From: Vanilla planifolia
Taxonomy: Eukaryota > Streptophyta > Magnoliopsida > Asparagales > Orchidaceae
DNA: 64,000 bases
Assembly (NCBI GenBank): GCA_023846275.1
Contig: CM043871.1
Location: 31,712,569-31,776,568 of the forward strand
Reading direction: 5' to 3'
The translations under genes and the position numbers were made by a program. Below are positions 1 through 12,500 of the stretch, one piece after another (the stretch's first letter is position 1; each line of letters starts with the position of its first letter). A model generated the notes under the pieces. It ran no database searches, was not told the DNA's origin, and saw nothing but the letters and a program-made list of their open reading frames with translations.

Positions 1-52
1 CAACATTTATTGAGAAGAGTTGCTTCACTTAACACATTTATTTTTTATTCAG

Positions 53-3000
53 ATGCAGAGGCGTGAGAACAATGTTCAGTCCTTTGAGAAACTACGTCAG
101 GTAAACAATGTATTCTTATGTCTATAAACTATGACTGTAATAGATTCATTTCATTACCTTTGGGCGCAAATATTCCTAATGTCTTTGTTTGGCGGGAATG
201 AAATTGGTTTTTGTATAGTAATAAGCAAGCCTAATGTATGGTATTAAGTTTGCTTTGCCATTAGCTCTTAACATCTATCACAGATTCTATCTATGTTTGG
301 TGAGGTGTTTATGCCATTGTATTCCAAGCTTGTATTATGCAATGCCTTTTAATAGTTTTCTCTTTCATTATAATACCTGTCGAGTGAATATTTTGTATAA
401 ATTTATTTTTATACAATTTCCTATGATTGCAACCGCAAACTTAAGTTTGAAAATATGCCACCTAGAATTGTTAAGTATTCTCAGAATGCTGCTAATTTAA
501 GCTCCTCCATCATGAGCAACTAGCTGCAGCTGCAAGTAGCCTAAAGATGGGTTTATGAATAAACTTGGATGTATCTTTTAATGCTATTTTATGAATGAAT
601 GTGCATGTGAAGTTCTTATGGCTTGACCAATTACAACGGTTGATCAATGTATAAAGCGTTGAAATAGTAGATTTATAGGATAAGAAAGTATTGAATTTGT
701 TGTAGGTGGTGGGATATGTTGTTAGCATTATTCTAGTGAAAGCTAGTGTATCCTCTTTAGTTATTTATTTATTTATTTATTTATTTTTTTGTAAAGGCTG
801 TCATTCATCTTTAGACTTCAATACACAGTATGGCTACTCATTTTAATATTTGATTGTTTGCTAATTTAAAAAAAAATGCTTTTTTTGTTGCTTTATGCAC
901 CTCGCGGTAAACATGGTTAATTTTTTATTCTTTCTTAGCAATTGTTTATCCATACATGTTTGGGTTATTCTTATACTTGTGTGAACTGTTTTCAGGTTAG
1001 GCGTAACTTGGTCCAGGCAACAACCATATTGGAGGCTTTGATTAAGGTCATTTGAGTTGTATTTAGGGGCATCATTCACTATTGAATCCCTTACTGTTGA
1101 CATGAACGATGAAGTCATTGATCGTATCCATTTGTTTGCAGAGGGAAGAGATAAAGCGTGACTATATCGAGTGTGAGGTCAGCCTGCAGCGGATTCAGAT
1201 GAAGTATAAGGTATTTGGTGTCAGCCTTGCAAACTCTTTAGTCATAGCATGATTTGGATCTATTGTTGCCTTAAATGACAAAATTTACTTGCTATCTCTA
1301 GTATCAATCCACTGAAAGCTTTAAAGTAGCTATAAGCTTCACAACTTGCACTCAAATAGCCAGCATGTTGACATAATTTAGGTGTTCCATTCTTATGGAA
1401 ATGGGAATGAAAGCAAGAGAAGACTCCATGGACAAATGGAAATTTAACTCTTAAAGCTGTACTCTAGCGCTTCTTGTAATTTTATTGGTTTATTGATTTG
1501 TTTTACACATAGAGGAAGGGGCATGAATTTCGTGGAAAATGAAAAAAGATTTAATCTATCCCATTTTCCTTTCAAAGATAGGTTTACTAAACAACATAGA
1601 AACAAAGGAAGTTTTATTCATTAGTGACCAATTAGAATTGTCTTTTAAGACTTGTAATTCTCTTAAAAGGTCCAATATACATATATTATTAGGGATCCTT
1701 TTGAATTGTGTTCAAAATGATATTATAAAAATAGAAGATTATTGCATGGAAGATGCTAAAAAATTGTTGTGCATTCTGCGTAAGATTTTTTAGCAATGAA
1801 AAGTTGAAATACATTTTTATTTAAGTTTTTCAAATTTTTAAAAAGAGCAAAGAGTGGAATGAATTTGAATACCAGGCAAGATAAATAGGTTTGTGCAGTA
1901 GATCCTAATAGAAATAAACCAAATAAGATGAGATTACTTGATGTATATAGGGACCTTCAATTAATTTACTTGTTTGATGCTGCAAGATAGTCCTTTGGGA
2001 GCCTTTTGGAAAAAGAAATAAATGAAGTTCAAGTTTTTGGAAAGATGAATATATCGGTCCATAAAAAATAACAAAGAGATGTTGTAAATATTCCAAAAAT
2101 CTTTCACCTATATTATACTTGTTTCAAATATGGCCACATCCACATTTACTTCCAAAATAAGTTCAAAATTTTGTGTAGTGTTACAAAATTTACACCCATT
2201 TTGATTAGGTCTGCATTTAAGGCAGTAAAGCATCTCAACCTTGAGCCCAAATCTTGGTTCACAGCATGAAAAAAACTCAATCGGTGGATAGCAATTTTTA
2301 TAGCTTTTGGGTTAATTTTCATCCATAATTCTGCAGATTTGAACCATACTCTAGAATTAATTGCTCATATTTATTTGTTTGAATCAATTTTCAGCCATGA
2401 TTAGCATAATTCTTTTAGTAATTTATCAAGATTAATAGCTATCCTCATCATGGATTAGTGACTGGTCACAACTAGATGGTTTACTTCCAAACAGAATTTT
2501 GGTGTTGGGCCGGGATATCGATACCACCCACCATGCAACATACACCCTATGTTACTACTATTCGAGATATGGCTAAGGCCATTGATACTTACAAGTTAAT
2601 TAAGCATTAAGTTCTCATTTCCTCTGGGTTAAATGCAGATTAGGTATGCAGTTTACGTCATTGAGATCTCCCATTCAGATTCTTGAACGCAACAGATACC
2701 AAAACAATATCCATTAAGTTCCTGAAGAACATGGTATTGGGGAGATTATAGAATGAAATAATTGTGATAAATATAACTATATAAAGATATAGTTATATAT
2801 ACAAAGTACAAGCATAAGCATTTGTTTTCTTTGAAAAGAGAGAGATGATCCAGCCTCACATTCCTATGTAGACACCTTTTTGCGACTTCACCGTAGTCAT
2901 CTACCATGCCATCGGAATCACCCTCATCACAATTAAGATAACTTCAGACACAACCAAAGCCCTTAGTGTGAAAGATGATTTGTGCATGGTTTTGTGTGTT

Positions 3001-4011
3001 TATAAATGCTGATTTGAAAAACTTAGGCAACTGCTAGTATGCAATATCCCTTCTAAACATCATAAATAGTCATATACATTTGCAAGTCATCTAAGATTAT
3101 AAATGTATTGTAAATAAGTGTAGTTGTCTACCCTATATCAAATTGACCATATCTTTATTATTTTGATGTCTAAGCAAAAACATGTTCAAATGTTTTGTGC
3201 ATACCCGCATGTATTCATTAATCTTGGAGTAAACTCTTGTAGATATGTTGTTTTTATTTTTTATTTTTTTGCCCTAAATTACTAGGTATATTATAGTATT
3301 AATATTGCCATTGCCTGATTAGAATCCTTCAAATCTTTTTCAGCATGAGGCACAACTGATTGATGATGGAATGGCAATGCCTGGTTTTCAATCAATTTCA
3401 CAAAAATTTGGGTCAAGTGACGATGATTTCATTGACTCAGATGATGCTAGAACAGGCCGTCTACGTACCAGGGACATACAAAATTCATCTTTTATGAACC
3501 CTAATCTCATGTTGGTTCCTAGCAGTAACATGAAGCGTGGCTTCAAAGGGAGGGCTTTGCCGCCTAGATTGCCTTACAGGAGGGTATGCTATATTTTATC
3601 ATATTTAGTCTGCTTCTAGGATATAATAAACATAAAATAAATCTAAAACCATATGTTTATCTTCCTTCTTCTTTTAATGATCTCGGGAAACAATGTTACA
3701 ACTTCCACATTACATTTTTACTATATGTTATCATTTTGTGATGTAGTGTTGCCTCGCAACAGGACCCATGTGACCCAGTTCTGTTGTTCACAAGGCCTCT
3801 AGACCTGGAAAGATTGGCTGCAACCGGCATTGTACCTCCCTCATCACCACCATTAGAAAATGGTTCCTCGACTCCACCATACCGTTTTCGTGGAAGGATT
3901 GGTCGTGGAGGTCGCATCATCTTTGATCGATGGAACCCAATTCTTCAAACGCCACTAGGCCTCGAAAGCTTTCTTCCACCGAGCGAGACTGCTCCCCAGC
4001 CAAATGGTTGA
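53..4011 (+). CDS. EPL1: Enhancer of polycomb-like protein (EPL1 type), C-terminal part, gene enters from the left
   Basis: Subunit of a NuA4-type histone acetyltransferase complex in the nucleus, by family knowledge. Five coding exons are visible: 53-100, 996-1046, 1142-1210, 3344-3583 and 3763-4011 (stop TGA). All junctions are GT-AG and all exons are whole codons, giving 218 C-terminal residues. The first three exons encode a charged, probably coiled-coil stretch with QRRENNVQSFEKLRQ and SLQRIQMKYK, characteristic of plant EPL1. The last exon carries LFTRPLDLERLAATGIVPP and then the conserved GRIGRGGRIIFDRWNP tail. For the last exon, the acceptor at 3762 was chosen because it keeps phase; using the upstream AG at 3746 would break the frame. 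The EPcA domain and start codon lie outside the window. The following gene is on the same strand 1.2 kb downstream. Family identification comes from recognised motifs, so is strong but not aligned. Confidence 0.88.
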
Positions 4012-5180
4012 ACTGCTTCAAACTCAGTGTTTCAGCAGCCATGGTTTTTATCAAGCTCTGCAACTTTGTCCCTTTTTGCATTCGTGATGCCTCAAATGGA
4101 GAGTAAACTTGAAGATGGTCACATTGTCTTTAGAGATCCAATTTGAGCGAGCATACTGGAAAGGGGGGCAAAGGAAAGCCCAGTTCTGCAGTGAGCTGCA
4201 CGACGAACACGCATGTATGTCGTCGCTTTCCGTTGATATCTCTGCATCATTTGTGCAATCATTCGAATGGAAATTGGAAGACGAACCATATTGTTCAAAT
4301 GGTGTTTCACTTTTATGTTCCAAATGTCGTGTAATGGTCATGTCGACATAACATTTTTGTATCTAAAATGCCTTCATCCTTCGAAATGTACACTAGCTTG
4401 TTGACAATGCATCATTTCTTATTGAGCAATGTGTTGTTTCTTGTCCATTTTGATTATTCTGTTTTCTTTGCTTGCTTCTGCTTCCCATGGCAATGCTTAT
4501 TTGCAAGCAATCCAATGTAATTAAGATAATTGTTACTTCTCTTCAAAGCGCAGAAGTCATTAGTATTAGTTTCATAATTAAAGTTATTAAGACTTGGAGG
4601 TTAGTGGATTAAATAGTAAAAATAAAATTATACAATGTTTAGATGAATTATGAAGATTATTTAAAGTATATTATCATTTTACAAAAAATTTAAAATATTT
4701 TAAAATATTTTAAATAAAATTAATTTTTTTAATGGTGTCAAACAAACATGTGGTGCCCTCAGGGATTGGGCTTTGCAGACCAATATATTTAAAACAGAAA
4801 TAATTTTGACAACGACTAGCGTTGAATCTTAATCTGTAATAACTTCATTTGTAAGGGTTGCATATGCAAAAGACGCCGTTTGGTTTTCTAACCGTTCAAA
4901 TATGTGATTGTTTTTTTGCATGATAACCCCCAACATTATATAAAATTATATGAAATATTGTACACGAAAACGGCGGGAGAAAGCTTTTTTAATGCGTTTA
5001 GATATAAAATAACTGAAGTCATTTACTTAACCCCGGCATGATTTCCACGTCACCAATTTTTGTTTTTTTTTTTATAATTTCTAGCTCGTATAACATATGG
5101 CGATTGGGCTGTTGTGTGATCTCTCGCTGACCAAAAATCCCCTACAGTTTCCCTCTCCATCTTCCTCTTCTAGAGCTTCA
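4012..5180. other. Intergenic: EPL1 3' UTR and PP2C promoter/5' UTR
   Basis: No supported gene. The first 300-500 bases after the EPL1 stop have mixed composition and are probably 3' UTR. Short open frames there on both strands overlap one another and show no family signature. From about 4560 to 4760 the sequence is very AT-rich. The last 150 bases before 5181 are probably promoter and 5' leader of the phosphatase gene. Confidence 0.5.
5097..5180 (+). promoter_or_regulatory. In-frame upstream ATG of the PP2C gene
   Basis: An ATG at 5097 is in frame with the chosen start at 5181, with no stop between, and would add 28 residues. The added peptide shows no obvious targeting character beyond being weakly hydrophobic. 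Using it would move the MGCSSS lipidation motif to an internal position and abolish myristoylation. It is either untranslated leader or an alternative start giving a soluble isoform. Confidence 0.4.
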
Positions 5181-6490
5181 ATGGGCTGCAGCTCGTCGTC
5201 ACAAAGGCCGGCGACTGCTGTGGCGGCGGCGGCCGCCGCTGGAGCCCAGGCTGTCGGCGAAGGAGATGCTGCCCGCTGCTCTGGATTGAGAATCAGGCCA
5301 AGGAGGTCGAGGAAGAAGCAGCAGAGTGCGGATGAGAAGAAAAAGGGAGGGTTTTTTGATCGGAAGGTGGTGGGTCCCGGTAGAGGGGAGGATGGGGAGG
5401 GAGAGCTCCACCGCGTTCCTGGGCGGATGATTCTGAATGGGGCCAGTGAGGTGGCTTGCCTCTTCACGCAGCAGGGGAAGAAGGGCACTAACCAGGATGC
5501 CATGATCGTGTGGGAGGTAAATTTTGGCTTGGCTTTGTTTGAGTTCGGTTTCCTACTTGCTTTGGCTTAATGTTAATTTAATGTTTGGCTAATGCAGTGC
5601 CTTTTTCTCTTTCGGGATAGAACATTGGTGGAATATTGGTTTAGTATTGGCATTTATGTTCTTTTTGCCTTTTAAACTGTGCGGTTTTCCTTGTTGGTAG
5701 TAGATATATCTTTTTGAAAGCCTGAGCATTGTCCTATTAGATTAAAAGATACTATTGGTTTACGTGGAAGCTTTAATTGATGCATGCTTTCCTCTATCCT
5801 CATTTACCATGAAATAAAGCCAGATATGCAATTTGCGTGCCTTGATAGTCATATTAATGCTTGTTCAATATATATATATATAACAGAAAACCAAATATTT
5901 GTCCTATTTAGCAAGTGGTAGTGCTTTGAAGTATTTGTTAATGTTAATTGAAAAATGTAATGCCTTTTCATACTTTTGATGGTAACAGATTTGGCCACGC
6001 TTCCTTGATTTGCACAGCATTTATCCTTTTTCTTTAAGAAGGTCAATTACCAATCTATAATGTTTTCTTTGTTTTTGGCAATAATCTTTTGAGCTCCTTA
6101 TTTAAGTGAGTGTAGTATCCATATTCTAGGGACAAGACTTTGCATTTTTGAATGCATACTTGGAGTTCTCTACATATCTAAAGTACGCTATGTACTAAAA
6201 GGACTATTCATAATCGAGAACTATGGAAAGTATGTAATATACTACAAGTTACAAATTCACAAATGGGGTAATTCTGATTTGAATTTAAATTCAAATAAAA
6301 AAGACGCAAAATACCTTTAACAAATTTTCTAAAAATTATGTTTAGCAATTTAAAAATCTCTTACTTTGTTATTGCCACTAAATTTTCCTAATAATTTGAA
6401 AACCCATGTTATGATTCTATCATACTCTATTTAACAATCTTGTTTGATTAAACTTATTAAATTATAATATAAATGTTAAATGATAAATGA

Positions 6491-6539
<49 letters not shown>

Positions 6540-9500
6540 GTCAAGAAAAATATATATTATTTCATATGATAATGAGACTAGATGTTAATTTATAATTAGT
6601 TTTGTTATAAATCTTGTATTTTTATGAGCTTTTCTATCTTCAAATTCCTTATTGCTAAAACTTACCAAGTAACCTTATATTTCTAATTCTTGAATCAAAT
6701 TTGAACCATTAACTTTTACCTTCATCTTGGTGACATTGTTTTTCCTCCAAGATTTGAACCATTAACTTCTACTCATTATTATCTCTTGTCATTCTCATCT
6801 ACCCATGATTTGTCTTTGATCTATATAGGCACCTAAAAGCAATAGACAAGCCATTAGTAATTTCATGATTAGGCTTGTTATCATCAAATTCTTCAATAAA
6901 CTTATGAGGCTTAACATTGTTAATAGTTTTATGATCATCTTAATATTAGTAATAGAGTTCATTCCATGGGAAGGGGTTGATTATAGCTATTAAATATGTG
7001 CTTCCTCAAATCATATAAATTTTTTTATTGTTCCCAATAAAAATTCACTACCACAACAATTTCTAGTTAAAAAGGTTAGGCCTTCATCTTTAGCTCTATC
7101 ATATGCAACTTAACCTTGTTGCCTTCAATGAACAATAAAAACTTAATTGTGTTAAGACCTTTAATAAATTACTTTGCAAATGTTGTTTGGAGTAAAAAGA
7201 TTATAAACATTAGTTTTCTTGTTTTATCTCTTATATCTCCTTTAAAAATGCCTATTCATCAACTTGACGAGACTTCCTTGATGTAATAGATCAAATTGTT
7301 ACTGACAATGAGCACATATGTTAGAAACTTTTGAATTTTGGTAATTCATTTTTTTATCTACTTAGCTTTTTTATAAATGATAAGTATGTAACAAGTTCAA
7401 ATCCATGACATTCCTACTAGTTATAGGTTGATAGCATATTTTTTTTCTCTTGTATCTCCTTTAAAAATGTTGATTTATTTACCTAACATGACTTCTTTGA
7501 TCTGAGAGATCAAGTTTTTACTTACTGATAATGAGCATATATGGTAGAGGTTTTTGAATTTTACTAATTAATTTTTTATCTGTTTAGCTTTTTTTTAAGT
7601 GATAAGCTATGCAATAAGATGTTCTTACTAATTATAGCTTGTTCAACATATTCCCATGGTATGGCTACTCGTATAAGCAAAAATGTATAACTACTAAATT
7701 ATTTCTAAATGCCCTCCTTACACAACAAGGTGCTAAACCTTTATTCTAGATTTTGGACTTTCCTTAAACATTATCTATACAAATAAAAATTTTTGGTAAA
7801 CATAACAATATTTCGATACAATAGCATTGGTATGGCTACTCGACTAAGTAAAACTAAACTGTATGACCACTAAATTATTTATAACCCCCCCAAACCTTTA
7901 TTTTATCTTTTGAACCTTCCTTAAACATTGTCCATACAAATTAAAGTTTTTGTTAAACATAACAATACTTTGATATGATGGCATTGGGATATAACTCCAT
8001 TTTTTAGATTAATGATTGAGTTTTTGATTTAAAATGTAATGGATTATATCTATGATTCTAGGATTTGCAAGACAATGGAACACCAAATTAATCTTTGTAA
8101 CCTCAAACAAGTTTGACATTTAGAAGTTGAAGTTGTAGTTTATTGATCTATGAAAAAAATCTTTTGGATCAAATTGTACCATTTTATTTTAAGAATTGGC
8201 AAAATTTCTGGTTGGCTTGTTAAAAAAAATAACTAATAGTGGTTTGCATTTTGTTTGGATAGGACTAACAAATAACCTGAGTATTGATCACAAATGTTTA
8301 AAGTGGTACATTGATTGGAACCATCTCTATTTGTCAAAACAATGCTCTGTTATAATTTGAGGTATGCTTATGAGAAGAAGAAAGTAATGGTATTCATAGT
8401 TTAGAAGAAAAGGACAAGCTACTCTTTCTTTAGATGTTGGATGGATTGACTATCCTCTTTGCAATTTGAATTATTATATTTCTTATTTATTTATCAATAT
8501 TAATGGAAAGCCTTTGAAAAATGTAAAGTTGTTGCCATCCAAATAATAAAAATAGCACCATTCACAAAAAAGTAGGTAAAGTTACATAAAATGGAACCTT
8601 GAACCTTTAGGTTCCATCCTTCTCTAAATCTTGCGCATGTTGGAAACTTTTTGCAGCACTTAAATACTCATTTATCATTAGTTTGCATCTATTGTTTCTT
8701 AGCATGCATGTCATCCTATTTTGGTCTATGATCCTTTTTTATACAATTACTTTTTGTAGTGATGAATGATGTATTTTTTGTCATTAGTTTCAAAATATTG
8801 AAACCAACAACTTGAATATTTCCTATTAGGTATTTGTGGAATGGCTGATGGTGATAATGATGTACCTTTTTATCATTTCAATAAACAAAGTTGTTTTATA
8901 GTTCTCTAATGTCTTTAATTAGAGTCAGCTTGAACGCGAACTCTTTGTTAACTACAACCAGCTTATAACTCCTACCTATGGTATTGGATTCCAATGATGA
9001 ACCAACAAATTACAGCAGCTGTGTTTTGACTATATGAAAGTTCTCCAATACCAAATTGTTGCTTTTGGCATGTAGTGGCTTGGATGTACATCATGTTTAT
9101 TTATATGGTTCAGCAATGATCTAAAATTTTTCTTCGAGGTGACTGCTTTCTTGTTGAGCAATTTCTCATCTAATAGATGAGTTAGAAGATTTCACACCTA
9201 TTATAACAGTAGGTTCATTGAAAAACTCAACAAATATTCTCATCTTCTTTTTAGGTTATTCGTAGTCAAGATTAACTATTATTACGTTGTGATATATCTT
9301 TTAGTAATTTGGATTAAGTGGCTAAATGAATAGAGATTTACTAACATTCAAAGTGGAGAGAGACTGATGAGATGAGAGAAATCAAGCAATAGATTATGAA
9401 ACTCGACCTCCGATGTAAATAACCTTTGGAAAAGAAGAAAAACCACAATCACGAAGCACTAATTATCCATTGGTAGCTTTAGTAAAGAATGAGCCTCTAA

Positions 9501-12500
9501 GAGAGATGGCACATGCCTTTATGAGGAAGATGAGTCTTGGGTGGAGTAGGAAAAGGTAAATTAAGGGTCAAGGATAAGCTTTGGGATCTCTTTAGATGGA
9601 ACTCTAAAGAGAACTAAGTTGTTTGGCATTAGATGTGTCTCAATGTTTGTGTGCTCAAGTTGGTCAGGCCCTCCATTTTCTCATTATATGAAGGTATCCT
9701 TTATACTTTGAATCTTGATGGGGGCTTCTTTCAACTTTATTAGGTCATGTTGCACTTGACATAATAAGTGTTGAATGCTTGGCATAAGGATGACTCTTGG
9801 TATCTATGTGCTTAAATTGGTTAAGATGTCCTCATTTGTTGATTTGTTGAGGGTATTTAATATTTGTTTTTCCAACCTTGGTGAGATCTTTCTATTTTTG
9901 TTGCTCTTGGTGCACTCGACACAACAGGTCCAAATTTTAGAGCATTGTCCATTATCTCCTTTATTAGTACAAACTTTCGATGTTGGTGTGGTTGGGTATT
10001 AGGCATGTTACAAGGATCTAGTAGTTCTTAGATTGTTGTTGTGCTTGATATGGTTGATAGAATCTTACTTTGGTGGAGGTTGATCGTTGGCACTGGGTAT
10101 CATGGATATCTAAACTTAACTCCCTTGTTATTGCTAGCGGTCAACCAATATATCATAATTTTTGCCAAGTCATTTAACAAGTATTAGTTATCCCTTATAA
10201 CTTGAAGGACATAATGTGTCCAATTCTATTGAATGAGGCAGAGGCTAGAATTTACACCTTTATCATAAATATCCTTTCCCTTTTTTCTAAGAATACTAAG
10301 AATACTCTTCATGCATTAATAATGCCCTAGTAGCTTGAAGCTTTCTACCTATATTCTTTAATTTCATTTCTTGCAAACACCATGACAGTTTACATATTTT
10401 GCATTTTGCATGGTTAGTATTTAGTCAAAACATAGGTTATTTTCATAATTTCTTAGTTACTAACAATTCCTTTTATTTTATGTTGTCTTCTCTTCTGTTA
10501 CTAGGCATTCCATCAAAGAAATTAAGGGTAGATATGGAATTGTGAAGGCATAGATAGCAATTAAGAAATTATGAGAAGTATCCTACGTTTTGACTACATA
10601 TTAGGCATTTAGTGAAAGCAATTTATGGTAGTTGTGGAATTATGAAGGAAGGAAGGTAAACATGGAATTATGAGAAAAGCTTATATTTAAGTTGGAATTC
10701 TAAAAGAATGGAAGGTAAATATGATATTATGAGAAAAAGCTTCTAGCTAAGATGATATGTATATAATATGCAAAAAATGTGAGTTCTCGTGTTTTTCATC
10801 AAGAACTTGGTTGTAATTATAAAAACTTATTTGATGTGTGTGAACATCTTCAATTGAATTGAGAAAAAAATGCAGCTGGTATAATTTGTAAATAACGTAA
10901 TTTTTAATATAAGTTATATAAGAAATTGTAATAAAAAAAGATGTTAGTTGGAGTATATCCTTTCAATTTCTTTTAGAATCTTTTTGGTTGTAGTTCATAT
11001 TAATTCTTCAAAATTTAACAAATCATTTATAATTATGCGATTAGGTCAACCAAAACCCTTGAAACATAATCTGAATCAAATTTCACACCACCCAACACTT
11101 CAACAACCCATCTCTATCTTGTCTCATCTTGAACCCAATCAATTTTGGGCTGATTCATATGTTGGTAATCATGAGCTAGAAGTTTCCCAAGTGATAACGG
11201 AAAGAGAATGAGCATCTCTAGGATACCTAGAGAACCAAATATGGCCAAAAGTGGAGGTTACCATGTGTTGCATTGCTCATCCTGGATTTTGTAAGAGCTT
11301 AAAGAGATAAAGTCAAGAGAAAAGATTTGATTGAGGATTAGTTTTCCCACTTTGTATTTGCCAAGGAATCATGTAGAGAAAGGTGTGTAAGCATGGGATA
11401 GTATTGGTCACAAAAGAAGAAAGTTGAAGTTATTATTTAGTTTGAGGGGGAGAGAAGGTGTAAGGAAGAGATATGAAAAAGGGTGAGAGGCTGGGGCATA
11501 CTATTTAGAGAAAAGATTCGTAAAAGTGATGGTTAAAGTAAAGAAGGTGGAGAGAGAGGGGGGTTCTAAGGGTGGGGGGGAGGTTAGGTAAATGAGGCTC
11601 ATGAGTAAGGGGTTGAGCTAATGATTAAAATGAAAACAAGAGAAATAGAGTTTAGAATAGGTTGGTTGTAGGTCCATAAGACAAACAGGAAGAGAATTAT
11701 GTAGGTCTCGACGAGTCGGTTAGGGATTGATTTTCAATTAATGTTAGGGAAAGATGAGAGATGTGTCGGTACTACTAATATTATATTTTTTCTTTGTTTG
11801 TTTTGTCTTGTAAAAATTATATTTTTATCCTAAAAAAGATTAATTAATAAATAGATTTAAGTTGGGACTTTTGAATGTAAACTTGAGTCTTCCCGATTCA
11901 GTTGTTTTATGCCCATACTTGTCTTGTGGACTTTCTTTTATTTCTCATATTTACTCAATTAGGTGCAGTGGGTTTGGCTAAATCAGCTAGTGTAGAAATA
12001 GCAATCCCTACTATTTTATGCTGTCGTAAGCATCATCTGAATAGAGATGGAGCAATTGCTAGCAGTGGGTGAATTCAAATATGCTGTTAAGAAAGGTTTA
12101 TATTTTATCAACCATGTTCCTGACTTGATGTATATCATATTTCATGTTATTATCCTACTTTATTAACTATTTCTGTTGATGTAGAAAGCAATTTTTTTTG
12201 TTTCATTCTTAAAAGTAATGCAACTCATTTTAATTTAGCAACTTTTCCACTGAAGTAGCAAACCTTCTTTTGAAGGATTTCACATCAATTACCGATACCA
12301 TCTTCTGTGGAGTCTTTGATGGTCATGGTCCATTAGGACATATGGTAGCAAGGAAGGTCAGGGATTCTCTACCTCTTAAGCTATGCAAGCAATGGAAAGC
12401 CGTTGCCAAGGGACAAGAGAACCCTCAGAAAAATGATAGTCCATGCAAAGGCATTAACTCTGAGGGATTAACTGTTGTTACCCTTGATGAAGAGTGGTCT

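Noticed and set aside
1539..1793. 84-codon plus frame in EPL1 intron
   Set aside because: It lies between phase-matched EPL1 exons, starts without context and resembles no family.
4051..4351. Four overlapping frames on both strands after the EPL1 stop
   Set aside because: Mutually exclusive frames in what is most likely 3' UTR; none has a recognisable domain.
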